A stretch of 64,000 bases of DNA from Branchiostoma lanceolatum (taxonomy: Eukaryota > Chordata > Leptocardii > Amphioxiformes > Branchiostomatidae). A program made the translations under genes and the position numbers. The stretch lies in NCBI RefSeq assembly GCF_035083965.1, contig NC_089725.1, positions 28,963,925 to 29,027,924 on the forward strand, written 5' to 3'. The first letter of the stretch is position 1. Each line of letters begins with the position of its first letter. The notes beneath the pieces are model-generated. The model ran no database searches, was not told where the DNA came from, and worked only from the letters and a program-made list of their open reading frames with translations. This document shows positions 39,201 through 51,100 of this stretch, in pieces.

Positions 39201-41291
39201 CTACAACTGGGTACTGAGGGCATTTCTAAATGCCTCTAAGGTTTTTGATATAACTATGTGCCTTCCCTTACCTGGGAAGTTGAGCTCCACTGCGCGCCGT
39301 GCGAGGTGAACATGATCCAGAAGACCAGCCAGAACGTCAGAGAGAACCACGGCTGCGCATGCGTGTCGTCCGCACCTCGCAAGTCCATCGCGCGACCGAC
39401 TCCGCCTGGCAGCGAGCAGGTTGTTTTCGTGTGGTTGTCTTCCTCCAGACGCCGCCTTTCCTGCTGCCGTGTCGTTTGTGGCGCAGCTGCTGACGGCACG
39501 GGCGGGACGAACATCAAGGAGAAGTGCAGAGCGGTAGCTGCCAGGACCGTCAGTATCGCCACTACTTTGGGCCTGGGTATGGAGGAGATAGGTTAGTGTC
39601 GCTGTCATTTGGTAGGAATGTCTACATCCTACATGTACACACAATCACATAACGCTCCAACACATACACACACGAGTATATGCACACATACACGCACACA
39701 CACACACACACATACACATACATACACGCACACCACGCACACACAAACGCACACACACATATGCACACATTCATGCACAGGCACAGCACGCACACACATA
39801 TACACTTGCATACACGAGTTTACGCACACACGCCCACACGCCCACACACGTACACACACACACAAAGAAAGAAAGAAACAAACACACACACTTACCTTCC
39901 ACTCTTGTCTGCGATACTGCCCAGGAGAGGCTTTATGAGTGCCGACATGAAGTTTTTAGTAGCAGTGATCACACCGGTCTGTGACGGGCGCAGTCCCAGA
40001 TGCCTCATATAAATGGACATGTAGGGAGAGACACAGGCCATTCCTGCAGCAACAGAACATACAGTAACATTATTCCGCCGGGTTACATGAATCCGCCACT
40101 TTGAAAAGCAGTGGGTTTGAGAGATTTTTAGTGCAGCACCCCCCAGGTATTCACAGTCTAGATATATAGGAGTGCATTATACTGGGGGACGTTTAGTTGG
40201 AGATCTGTTTGGATGTACTTGAGCCTTTTCAGGGTGGTCCTGGTGGAAATATGTTAGTAGATGTTAACGTAACATCACCAATTAACGTCCGATTTATTCA
40301 AAACGTATTTATCTTAAAACCGCGCGGACAGAGCCAAATTTCAAACCCATGGGCAGAAATATCAGCTCTTCTAAAAAGAAAATGCATAGTCTGTAAGTTT
40401 TTCTCCGCCTGTTTAGCGCCGTGCGAGCATGTATTTATACTGAGGTACATGATGAAGAATTGTGCTAGGGTAACCTATTATCGTCCACTTCTGAATCTTT
40501 TCCCTTCTAGCGCTATGCTTGAAGAACATAGACCAGAAAAAAATGCACAGTAATTGTCCAAAGTAGTCTGCAGACAAATGATAGTAAAATCACTACGTCT
40601 GTCCGGCAACTTGCTTAACGCGATGGAAAAAAAACAATGTTTATCTGTAAATTTCCCCCACATGCGCGGCACGTGGCGTTCACATGGTAAACGCATGGCG
40701 ATTATGTTTTGCTATGCTGAAAAATTAAAGAGATGGCTAAGGATCATACTTATGATGTTGTTTATTGCTCATGAGAACAGGCTTTGGCATAATACACCGC
40801 GACATGTGGACATGAGCAAAACCGGACGTAAATAGGTTCTGCACGTAAATAGGTCATGTTACGTTACATGCTAAACTAATTCTTCTCTTTCGAATTCAAT
40901 AGTTTCCTTATCATGACAGATTGATCAAGCCAAATCGTAGTAGTATCCCGCATTAGACGACACAAGGCCAGATACAGGATATAACTTTTGCCAGATCTTA
41001 CGGAAAACCTTCATGACACGTCTGTTTCATTGGTATGTTACTATTTTGCTAAAAAATACATGTACACTTAAAACGAATTTCGACAAGTGTGATTATTTTC
41101 AAAACAGAACCGGTGAGATTTCAAAATATGCTAAAATTATTTTTAAGTTTCCTCGAAAATGGGAAAACATATCAAAGGCTTGCAATCTAAGATTACCTCC
41201 GTGCTTGCACTCGAAACTTACCAGAGAAAAAGAAGAAGAAGATCGCCTTGACGACCAGGAGGTCTCTATCCACACAGTCGCAGGACGGCAT
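36264..41291 (-). CDS. MFSD6-like major facilitator transporter, copy 2 (6 exons)
   Basis: Minus-strand exons 41291-41222, 40043-39896, 39572-39272, 38405-37715, 37096-36947, 36448-36264; 514 residues. It begins MPSCDCVDRDLLVVKAIFFF; then SPYMSIYMRHLGL, ITATKNFMSALIKPLLGSIA, VEAATYQIIKKKDDSTFGRQ and a PKPGAFLHGG C-tail. The exon plan and phases are identical to copy 1 at 2468-8316. The loop in exon 3 is about 29 residues longer (RQQERRRLEEDNHTK) and polar, which is expected for an extra-membrane loop. MFSD6 relatives are multipass carriers of unknown substrate. The exon 2 donor GTAAG leads straight into a (GT)n array. The exon 6 acceptor is the less sure junction; it is supported by matching the exon 6 phase of copy 1. 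Confidence 0.85.
36780..36920 (+). mobile_element. Retrotransposon 3' tail
   Basis: TTACATTGTACCTGTTACAATCG then GCAATAAACTTTGACTTGACTTG looks like a LINE or SINE 3' end on the plus strand, opposite to the host gene, in intron 5 of MFSD6-like copy 2, 26 bp from exon 5. Confidence 0.4.
37290..37505. repeat. Palindromic G/C-tract region
   Basis: AGGGAGGTGGGGGTGGGGCGCTGATT on one side and its rough complement (AATCAGCGC, CCCCCCGCC, poly-C runs) on the other enclose ATTTTCAACAT/ATGTTGAAAAT arms. Probably a decayed foldback element, in intron 4 of MFSD6-like copy 2. Confidence 0.5.
38636..38800. mobile_element. Truncated TAA-target MITE, second copy
   Basis: TTA followed by GGGCCCTGTCACACTTGTGC and the interior AAGTTTGCAGCCGAAGAAGT match the element at 11740-11983. 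The right end is missing after ACAACTTCTTCCC. Confidence 0.7.
39655..39895 (+). repeat. (CA)n microsatellite up to the exon 2 donor
   Basis: Interrupted CA array with CATA and CACG variants, ending in (GAAA)n. On the minus strand it begins directly after the donor GTAAG of MFSD6-like copy 2 exon 2. Confidence 0.95.
40073..40262 (+). repeat. Interspersed repeat shared with 59108-59310
   Basis: CAGCACCCCCC, CAGTCTAGATATATAGGAGTG, GAGTTGGAGATCTGTTTGGA-like and TATGTTAGTAGATGTTA occur in the same order at 59108-59310. It lies in intron 1 of MFSD6-like copy 2. Confidence 0.65.
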
Positions 41292-41454
41292 GTTGGGAGA
41301 TCTGACGGGTCGAACTCACGAGTACCGCTCACACTGACTGGTCACGAGCTGTAGGTAGAGAATGTTATCTTATTTGTGTCATATTCTGCACAACTATAGT
41401 CTATACTTCATTCTGGTCCATACGCGTATACAAACAGTTCTGTTCAGTCTGGCT

Positions 41455-41600
41455 CACTCACACCTACACACTCACACATACACACGCACATACACACACA
41501 CACACGCACACACACACACAAACGTACACACACGTACACACACACACACACACACACATACAAACACACGTAGACACGCTTGCGCACACATACATATATA
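41455..41600 (+). repeat. (CA)n microsatellite
   Basis: Interrupted CA array with CACACG and CATA variants, about 145 bp. Confidence 0.9.
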
Positions 41601-41967
41601 CACATATCAATCAGAGCACATTGTGACGTCCATATCTTACCTCCAGGCGTTACGGCGCGACCAGAAGTTTGACTCATCGTCAAAAGACATTTGAAAGTTT
41701 CTCAAGAACATCGCAAACTACTGAAAAGGGGGACTTTATGCTCATCAGAAATCACATACGCCTGGCATTCCACAGGACCCATCCTTAAGGTTGGACCGAA
41801 ACAACCACATTCTCGATGACCCTTCACCTCCTGCAATAGTCATTTGCATGATTGTTGTTGAACCTGTTATAAACTCCGTCCCAGAATGCACGTGTTCGCA
41901 AAAGACACCCGTCCATGCTCCATGACCCACTAAACGCCTCGGTGCGCTCACAGAAAACACTTTGGAA

Positions 41968-42201
41968 GGGACCGGTCGCACTTGTGTATATATTCAAGTC
42001 CGTATAACTGTTTCGTATTCACATTTGTTGTCTTATGGAGAGTTTGCGGCAGAAAAAGATCTTTTTTTTGGTCGGTTAGATAACCAGACTGCACAACGAT
42101 GGGTCAAAGTTAAAAACAGCTTCATTCTCGCAAAGTTTACCTGAGCCAAATATGCACCTCATACGGATTTGAATACTGTACGCACAAGTGTGAACGGGCC
42201 C
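41968..42201. mobile_element. TAA-target MITE, third copy
   Basis: GGGACCGGTCGCACTTGTGT at the left and the complement of GGGCCCGTTCACACTTGTGC at the right, with the same interior (GAGTTTGCGGCAGAAAAAGA, GGGTCAAAGTTAAAAACAGC). TAA follows the right end. Confidence 0.7.
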
Positions 42202-42625
42202 TAACGTTTGTTAGTACACTAAACCCGCGGATCATATTTAGAAATGAGTGCCTATGATCACTGATGTAATGTTAATGAAGACCAATTGGTATGGATGCCA
42301 GATTTTGCTAGACAAACTTGAGAAAACATGATAAATGTTTTGCACTAACGTCAACATTCACTGCCTAAGCCACGTTATACAACATATACCTACCCATTCG
42401 AGTCATGTTTCGAAGGTATCAAACGGATTACGTTGTTTGACCTTGTTTCGTAGCAGCTGCTCTAGATATGGAATGGTACGGTACAGCAGAAAGCTTAAAC
42501 GCTGATGTTATTTTTGGTTCAACAGCTCAGTCTTTCAGCTGTGTGGGAAATTATAAGTATCGCGGCCAGGCTCTTGTTCCACCCACTTTGCTCCTGCTAT
42601 ATCATGTCTTTGCTCCTTCTAAATC

Positions 42626-42755
42626 TAATCTCCAAGTGGATACAATGATCCGGCTCATTATATGTGCTCTACGCCTGTTTTTGGGACATTTGGTACTCTT
42701 TTCTAGTATAGTATTTTTCATCGGTTCGCATATCCTTACATCTGCTTGAAAATTT
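42626..42755. mobile_element. MITE of the CTCCAAGCAGA family
   Basis: Left TAATCTCCAAGTGGATA and CGGCTCAT; right ATCCTTACATCTGCTTGAAAAT. It resembles 33511-33713 with a shorter interior. Confidence 0.6.
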
Positions 42756-43133
42756 GCTAAATCAACGATGACGCAAGCTTTGTTCCGCGGACTTTACCAT
42801 TTGGGGCGATGGGGCGCTCAGTGATTTCAGACATATCGATAAAAATAACCTTATACGCGCACTCAGTCGCGCATGGTTTCATTGCGAACACTCTCTATCA
42901 AAATGCAGCCTCCAAAAATGCCAGTAAAAACTGATTTTAAACTTTGGATGGAAAGATTCATTTCAACCATCCTTTAATCGAGTGGTACGTTCGCGCGAGG
43001 TCGGCCAATCAGAGCGACTTCCTATGTATATATGTCCGAGAAGGCGAACAATCCTTCCATTCCCACACCGGCGGTCCAACAAGTCAGACCTCAACGCGGC
43101 CGGGCAAAAGAAATAAATAAAACCTATATAAAT

Positions 43134-44974
43134 ATGTCTGACTTCGTCTTGGAAGGAGTTGACGTCCGTTCGATCGTCGCGTCGCACCTGAAGAAGCACG
43201 GCTACGTCGACGTGAGCGGCGACCCGCGGCTGCGTCAGGTGTGCTGTACCATGTACGGGAACTGCCGGCTTCACCAGAGCCTGGGGGAGCAGTGCTTACC
43301 TGTGTGTCTGGGTCACGTCTTATCAACTCGGACGCACACGTCTTACATGACTGACTGCGATGTTTTCAAGCACATGGAGACGCTGTGCCACATATCCGTG
43401 TACTACCCAGGCGCCAAGAAGCTGTCCGCGTATTTCTCCCAACTTCTGCCTCTGTGTCTAAGACTTATTTCAGAGGAAGAAAACGAACGGACATGCGACG
43501 CCATCACGGACGTCAAGAGGGCGCGAGCTATTGCCGTGAGAAGGAGGAGGATCGGAGCTACCCTCATCCATACAATGTTGCTAGCCGGCGGGTGTCACAG
43601 GCAGGCCTTGGCTCTGTGCGAGTCCGGAGCCGTCCCGGTGTTGGGGAGAATCCTGGCCGGGCGGCAAGACGCCCCCTGGTGCCCATATAAGGACAAGGTC
43701 CTGATGGTACACCTGCTTCACGTGATCCTGGACAGTGGGAACGAGAGGTGCTGGCAGTGTGTGAAAAAGGTCAGTATTCAGTAGCAGAGGCATCATCTTA
43801 GATATTCACCTGTCTATTCCAACCTAACGACATCTAGGCAGCCCCTTCAGTATCGAAAGTTTCCAAGAAAGTGAAAGTGATGAAAGTGAAATATAAAGCA
43901 ATTTTTTTAAATCCATTTTTTGACAGAATAATCATGTATTCAGTAAATTGAGTATAAACAACAGCGTCAAAAATGTTACATGCATACCTATTGTCTGATA
44001 TAAGAAAAATGAAATTTCAGAATGGCTTGTTAAACAGTGGAAGAATTTGAAGGCGCATACTGAATGGGTTTACTTTATATAAACTTCATTTCAGAGATAA
44101 GCATCTTTGTTTCGCTACAATTTGTACACAATACCGATAGTTTTGACACTATAGCAAGAAGCTAATCACCAAGTACTAGTACATGAATCGGTTGAGTTTG
44201 CACGTGTTGGTCATTTGTGGTTTTCTGTGCCAAGTTCTACGGGAGAGCACGTAGAGACGCACATCTTGAATACCGGAAAACTACCCGGTGACAAAATACC
44301 CCCCAAACAGATTTATCTGCTTGAAGACTTACAACAAGCTGTCCGGCGACATTGTTGTGTGCCTGAATCCCCGGTTTCCGTGATCACAAATCCAGCTTAT
44401 TCACAGCTCTATTCAAGTGCGGGAATCATGATCGTTTGAGCGCAGAACAAAACCACACTTTTGATGACTAAAACTTCGACCTTTGATGCGGCAAATCTTT
44501 AGATCTACCTTATTTATAAACCTTTTGAAAGTAGGTGTTTTATTGCTTTCATTTTGCATCTCTTTATCGAGTTTCATTAAAAGCATTTCATTTCTTATAC
44601 TTTCCTCACAGATAGAAAAGGAGTTGACGGAAGTCTGGAAACGGCACAGAGATGCGACGTCTGGCGATGTACGGTACAAACTGCATCAAGCCGTGGACGG
44701 GCTCCTTTCTATCCTGAGGCGTGGAAAAACGCCCTTACAACCCACCAAAAGACGCAGACACAGCTACAAGCAGTACTTTCAATTCCCGGTGGTGTGTTCC
44801 TCTCCGGAGTGTTCTAACATCGAGGCGGGCAGCAAGTTCAAGATGTGCGCTGCATGCGGTCTCGCCAGGTACTGCAGCACAGAGTGCCAGACCCACCACT
44901 GGGCGCACGGACACAAACCGGACTGTAACGCCATGGTCGCGTTTGACAAGGTCAACAGGTCGCGGATAATGTAA
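43134..44974 (+). CDS. MYND zinc-finger protein (2 exons)
   Basis: Exons 43134-43769 and 44612-44974, phase-0 intron; 332 residues. Residues about 274-317 form a MYND finger (CSSPEC, CAACGLARYC, HHWAHGHKPDC), a protein-interaction domain that binds proline-rich partners. The N-terminal 210 residues read as alpha-helical repeats (SIVASHLKKHGYVDV, LIHTMLLAGGCHRQAL, VLMVHLLHVILDSGNERCW), similar in style to the armadillo-like helical proteins that often carry C-terminal MYND fingers; I cannot name the family. An upstream in-frame ATG at 43032 would add 34 residues. The ATG at 43134 was preferred because the added residues are polar and unstructured, but this is not decisive. No signal peptide or membrane helix. 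Confidence 0.75.
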
Positions 44975-47900
44975 AGGCCATGTTTTTACCTGTGCAGTCA
45001 TTGTACGAAAGTAAAGAATTGTCCTTGCTCAAGCATAAGATCAAGAAAATCTAGATAACAGTTACAAACTTATTCAAGATATTAGAAATGGGCAGACATA
45101 AAAAAAGGCAAGCAGGTACTCGTACAAACTTCGTCCCAACGATGACATTCCATCTACCTCCACGTCCAACAGAAATCAGACGTAGTTTTGAGAAGAATAG
45201 ACTTAATCAGACACTGACCTGACACAGAACAAGTGTGCGATGACTTTGTATATACATGTACTGTACATGTAACGTTACATGTCATACCTTCATCATTGGC
45301 TATTCTTTCTAGTGCAATACCCATTGTAACCGCTGTGTGGCGCTAGTGTGCCTTGGTGCAGTCTACTACATGTACATATATGTAATATATGTAGCTGCTT
45401 TATAGAGCAATATCCTGTATAAGTTCAGAAAGGACATTCATCTGCACCAGGTCTCCATAGATTTATATACATGTACTGAAGTATAAACCATTGAGTATAT
45501 CATTAGGAAAAGACACAGTGGAAGGAAATGAAAGACACAGTGGAAAGAAATGAAGAAAGACTGAATGCAGCCAGAGGTTGTTTCTACAACTACCAGAGCT
45601 GCAGAATATAGTGCATCATCATATATCATTACGATGTTTAAGTAACTTGTTGGACATATAAAAGTGTCACATGAAAGACGGCTAAACAAAACCAAATTTA
45701 CATCCAATTTAATTCTGCTCAGAAAAAATGCACCAAAAAAGGCAACCAATATACATCGAGTGAATCATTACATGTATAACTAAAAGAAACAAGTGTCATT
45801 TATTGATTTGAACTTATATGTGTCTAAGGGTGAAAATTTATCTTGTTGTTGCCATTTATCGCAGGGTAGGCAAAGATTCTTTTAATTTTCATATAATGTT
45901 ATAGAAGCTGAGCCAGGTAAGCGTTTGGTATGCACTTGCACAGCAAACATTTAGTCCACCCCGGGAACCATTCTTTACTCTAAGCTGACTGAGTCTCGCT
46001 TCCATACTTGCTAGCACTAAACAGAATGATACATAGGGTAGGCCTAGCCTGGATGACCACAAATTACATTTCTCAAATACAGTACAATCAGGATTTTGTG
46101 TACTTCATGCCACTCTGAAGTTGACACAGTTTTCAGACGTAGACACAGTCTTCATTGGTCAGTTGCGAACAAAAGCAGCGTAATGCACCCTTACTGCCTT
46201 AAAACATACTACACTCTAGCAGTGTTGGCAACATAGAAATTGCAACTCAAAATTCCTTCATTGCACTAAAGTAGTAGTTACTTTATCCACAGCTACGTAA
46301 CAAGCCCTTCACAAAAGCAACTGAAGGGCATAAAAAAGGTTAAGGTCCCATAACCTTGATCTCTCGATCCCGTACCCGCTTACCAAACCAAATCAGCTAT
46401 AGGGCTATCGATGTCACATGAAAGAGAAGCAATAATAATAATCAGCAATATAATAATCAGCATCATACATGGATCTGACCATAATAAGGTAAAAACAGCT
46501 TCAAATTTCTATCAAACGCACCAATTTGTAAACTACCAGAAAAGTCATTGGTAAACAATCACTTGGCAAATGAAATCATAATTGTAATTCTAACATAATA
46601 AATGTTTTAGTCCCTGTCCTGTTTTAACAAAAAAGATGCTATCGCAAATTTTAAGCTGTGACTGGACTTAACAAAATCTCCTTCAAAATATGGGCATGGT
46701 TCCTACAATGTGCAACAATGTGATCATGTATGAGAACTGAGAAGGAATTTGTTTTTTGTTTGTTTGCTTAACATCGGAACCAAATGAAGCATTGCCTGAT
46801 GGTGGCTTCATCTCTTCTCTACCCATCCTTTCATGTGTATGGCTACAGGTGAGGCACATAATCCAGGTAATGCTTAGGTCCCAATTGCATCGGCGCCTGC
46901 AAAGGGTGTAGTCCCGAAGCCAGAAATTTGTCCCAGTGGACTGCTGGGTACCAGGGGGGTACCTTTTGGTGCTCTCACGATTAGCTTATGCATGGTGTCT
47001 ATTTGTTACCAGGTCTTGCATTGAAGTTAAGTCTGAGTTAAAGTCACCACGGGGCCCGGCCGTGCCCCAAAATAGCCCAAATGCTGCGGGGCGTCCCACG
47101 GGGCCACGTAGGGGTCATGCCCAAAAAAAACAGGTCGTGAACTACCCAGTGGGGCCCCTTTTTCCAATTGGGACCGAAAGCATTAGAGAGGCACAGCACA
47201 CCTGGCCCAGCAGGTGTTTAACTGAAGGGACTGGACAGTGACTTGACAACCTGGCCCTGGCACTCCAGGCCACTGAATTTGTTGTTTGAGATATTATACT
47301 TAACTGGAACAACATGAAAACCGAATCTGGGAGGAAAGTCTGTACACAAAGTTTCAGATCAAGACTCAGTCAATTCAACTTTCCTCTCAGTCCTTTGTTT
47401 TTATGCTGTCATCTTGACAAATTTCTACAGTTATGTCGGAACCACTGAAATAAACTGGCATGGCCTAAATTTTGAAAAAGCCTGTTACCTGATTTGTTTT
47501 TATATCAATTATTTGGTTATAACTGTATGCTATAATCTACAGTAACTGTTACAATCATTTGTATAATCTCAGTTTTGGGGGAAAACCCACAAAAAAAACT
47601 TATAGGTTTCTGGTCTCCCCTTCATTTTCTTTTTTTCTTACTGTTTCTTAACAATTTGTTTCCTTTTCCCCTTACAAATAAACAACAAATAAACAATTCA
47701 TCCATACTACAAACTTTTGTGTGAACAACTCTATAAACTTTCCATGACAACGAAAATGTCTACAGACTTCTATATAACGTTAAACCCATAAAAACACCAC
47801 AAACCTACTGTCACCTTTAGGAACTTCACTCAACATACTTCATGTCTAAAATAGATCTATTCAACAGCATTCTAGACAGACAGACAGACATGGAACACCA

Positions 47901-48190
47901 CAACAGTTTTCTGACTACAATATTGATATCAAATTGCTATAATCCTTTGGGTGGTACGATGTATAGTTTCAACGTTACATGTTAACCATAATCTCTTTAT
48001 GTGGACACTTCAAAATACATGTTATTTCCTTTGTCACAGCCTGCAAAGGTAGCCGTTTGGCACCAAATATGAATCAGTATAAGGTTAGCAAGCTGGGAGA
48101 AGGTTAAACAGTGAAAGTAATATTCACTTTGGAAGAGACAATCTTTAGAATAAAACAGGGTACAGATGGTTGCCCCCCCCCCCACCCCCC
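44975..48190. other. Convergent 3.2-kb stretch between the MYND and arginase genes
   Basis: No gene was recognised. It must hold both 3' UTRs. A relative of repeat R3 lies at 47048-47190 (CCACGGGGCCCGGCCG, GGGACCGAAAGCATTAGAG), and a short (ACAG)n at about 47875. The rest is AT-rich unique DNA. Confidence 0.6.
47048..47190 (+). repeat. Interspersed repeat R3, rearranged copy
   Basis: GGGGCCCGGCCG near the left end and TTCCAATTGGGACCGAAAGCATTAG near the right match the ends of the copy at 16600-16775 (GGGACCAAAGCATTAG). The middle is different. Confidence 0.45.
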
Positions 48191-51100
48191 CTAAGGCATG
48201 GGTAGCTGGTACCCCGGCGGCAGGTTGCCTTCCCTCTTCTTTCCCAAGCACGCTGTCAGAACCTCCACTGCCGTCATGACCGTGTTGACCTTGTCCTGGC
48301 GACTCCCCACCTCTGGGTTGACCTCTACAAGGTCAAGGGCTGAGAGTAGACCTGTGCGGAGGGGGGTAAAGAAGAAATGGGTTCGTTTACCACAATAAAA
48401 TGGCAATGTAACGTTATAGAGCAGTAGGCATTCGTCGGCCATATAACGTTACACATAGTTTGAATTTGTACAATTAAAGACCATGACTCTCCAACACTGG
48501 GTTAACCTCTATAAGCATAGTTGACAGTTAGACCTGTGGGGAGGGGGGCGACACAATGCAATGACTTGAGAATATTGTATTGTAGAATATTGCAGTTAAT
48601 GACCAAGTGGATTGAGGTCAGCAATGTACCATATGAAGTAGCATATGCAGAAACCAATGAGATGCATGCGACATGCGTGAATAGTTTCATCAGGTTGGTA
48701 AGTCACTGAATAAAAAGTATCTTTTTACACAACCGAAAGATTCATTCAACCAACGTTTCAGTAATCATCTGTCACCTTCTTCAAGGCAATTCTGACTGTT
48801 TCACATACCACTGCAGCAACACTTTTGCTGCAGTGCTATGTGAACCAGTCAGAATTGCCCTGAGGAAGGCGACAGATGATCACCGAAAAGTTGGTTGAAT
48901 AAATCTCTCGGTTGTGTAAAAAGATACTTTTTATTCTGCATGCGACGTTATACAGATGTTTCAAATAATGCATCAGCCACTTTGCAAAACTGGGCAAATA
49001 CAAAGCAAACTACAACATCAAGTTTGGTAAGCGTAACATAAAGGAAACATTTAAGTTTTCCCAGTTGTCTCACCTGTCCTGTACACGTGCTCGGCAATGA
49101 ACATCCCTTCTCGGAATGTCAGACCACCTGGAACTGAAGAGCACAGAAGAGCATAATAGTACATGTAATGCATTGTATTGTCAGAGCAATAGACAAGTTA
49201 AAGGTTACCCATCATGTACAAAAGTCTTTGCCATATCTAATATAGTTTCCCATTATGCTCGTTCTGAGAAATATCTGATACCTGGTTGTCCTGCTATTAC
49301 TAGTGACGTAAGAGCTAAAGCCCCTAAACACTTGAATAGAGACAGGTACCATGCTATTTGACATGGAGGCAATCAGAAGACTGAACCTGAGCTGGAATAG
49401 GATGGATGCCAGCCAGACAGGCTACAAAATGCCCCCAGCAGAGAACAGCAGCTTACCGGGAGTTCCCGTGGCACCGGTGGCGGCAGGATCAACGGAGTCG
49501 ATGTCGAAACTCATGTGGATTGGTCGGTCCCCTCTGGGCAGGAAAACAGAACTTGCGTTGTCAGTATCGATTGCATATTGATGAAATAAATACATATCGA
49601 ACTCTAACCAACTATGGGATGTTGGAGTACAGGTCCAGGACTTACAGATCAACAACAGAAAGGATAGAGATGCTTTGACTTGGAGAAGCAGCTTGACATG
49701 ATGATGTTTTACCCCTACATTCTGACACCCCTATATACTGATACCCCTAAATTCCAACACCCCTATGTTCTGACACCCCTATGTTCTGACACCCCTATCT
49801 TCTGATACCCCTATACAGTATTAAGATTATCAGATGCCCCTATGTTCTGACACCCCTATATTCTGACCCAATATTCCAACACCCCTATATTCTGACACCC
49901 CTATATTCAGACACCCCTATGTTAATTCTGACACCCCTAACCCTAACATGGAGGGTTCAGAATGTAGAGGTGTCAGAACATAAGGTTGTTGGAACATAGG
50001 GATGTCAAAATGTAGGGGTGTCCCCTACAAATTACTGACTATGATCATGAGGCAGTAATTCTAACAATCCTACTCACTTTGGGTTGACAGCTTCCAACGA
50101 CCTGGCGATGACCTCATGGATGCCGAATCTGTCCACCTCGTGGATGGAGAAACTGGTGATGTTGAACTTCTGGAGAATGTAGCTGTGGAAGGGGTCAAGA
50201 TCATGTCAAGGTTAACATCGAGAAAGTACTCCAAAAGACTTGTTTTCTAACATACCGGTACCTCATCTTTTTTGAGATGTTGGAAAATAGTTTTGCTTCT
50301 GTACAGTTTCTTTACAGTTTGGCTTTTGGATTCTTACATTATGTGATTGTAGTTCTATTTGTTACAGTGACTCTGTTCAAAAGTTCTTAAGATTTCCTTA
50401 CAATGATAACCTTCATAAAGTCTGGCTGACAGTCTACTTACCGTTCTCCCGGGTCCAGGTCACGCAGACCCACAAAGGCAATGTCTGTGATGTTGAGGCT
50501 GAAACACACGCAACACAAACTTGGGACAATGTTACAGCAAAGAAAAACTGAGCTTTCCCCTCCTACCGTGAAATTAAGTCCCTGCAAAAATGAATAAACT
50601 TACAGTAAACTTGACAGAAGTAATGAGATCTAGGAGAAAAATTCATCACTCACCATGGCTGCAGCCAATCAAACGACGGCAAGGCTGCCCATGGAATCTG
50701 TTTGTCAGAATAGAAATTGAAAGAGGATCAGTAAACAACAACACTTTTCCTGCTAAGAATGGCAGGATGACAAGGAAAAAAGCGAAAGAAAGTGATCTAA
50801 AACCAGCTTAGCTCAATGAAGAGCTATTCTTCCACTGATCGTGACAGAGAAGACAAATGCTATGTACAGTATACAGGTTCATTGTACCGGGAGAAATTCC
50901 CCTAACTCTTTTCGACAAGCACAGTGTACAGTGGACCACAGCTTAACATCCTGTCTTAAGTATTGCAACCCTTTCAGGTAGAGTTCATATAGGGTGAACG
51001 ACATCAGCCAGGATTCAAACTCCAAACCTTCAGATCCAGAGGCAGGATCACAAACCACTGGATTATGCGCGATACACCTACAAGAGTTAGAGAGTTCATC

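Larger units (their letters stand above)
41292..43133. other. Divergent intergenic region between MFSD6-like copy 2 and the MYND gene
   Basis: It contains a (CA)n array (41455-41600), a complete TAA-target MITE (41968-42201) and a CTCCAAG MITE (42626-42755). No additional gene was recognised. Confidence 0.6.

Noticed and set aside
39629-39889. Cys/Val-rich frame over the (CA)n array
   Set aside because: Repeat translation. The true neighbour is exon 2 of the MFSD6-like gene.
49705-50030. CRISPR-like array of short direct repeats
   Set aside because: Units are contiguous with no unique spacers, partly inverted, and in an animal intron. It is a minisatellite.
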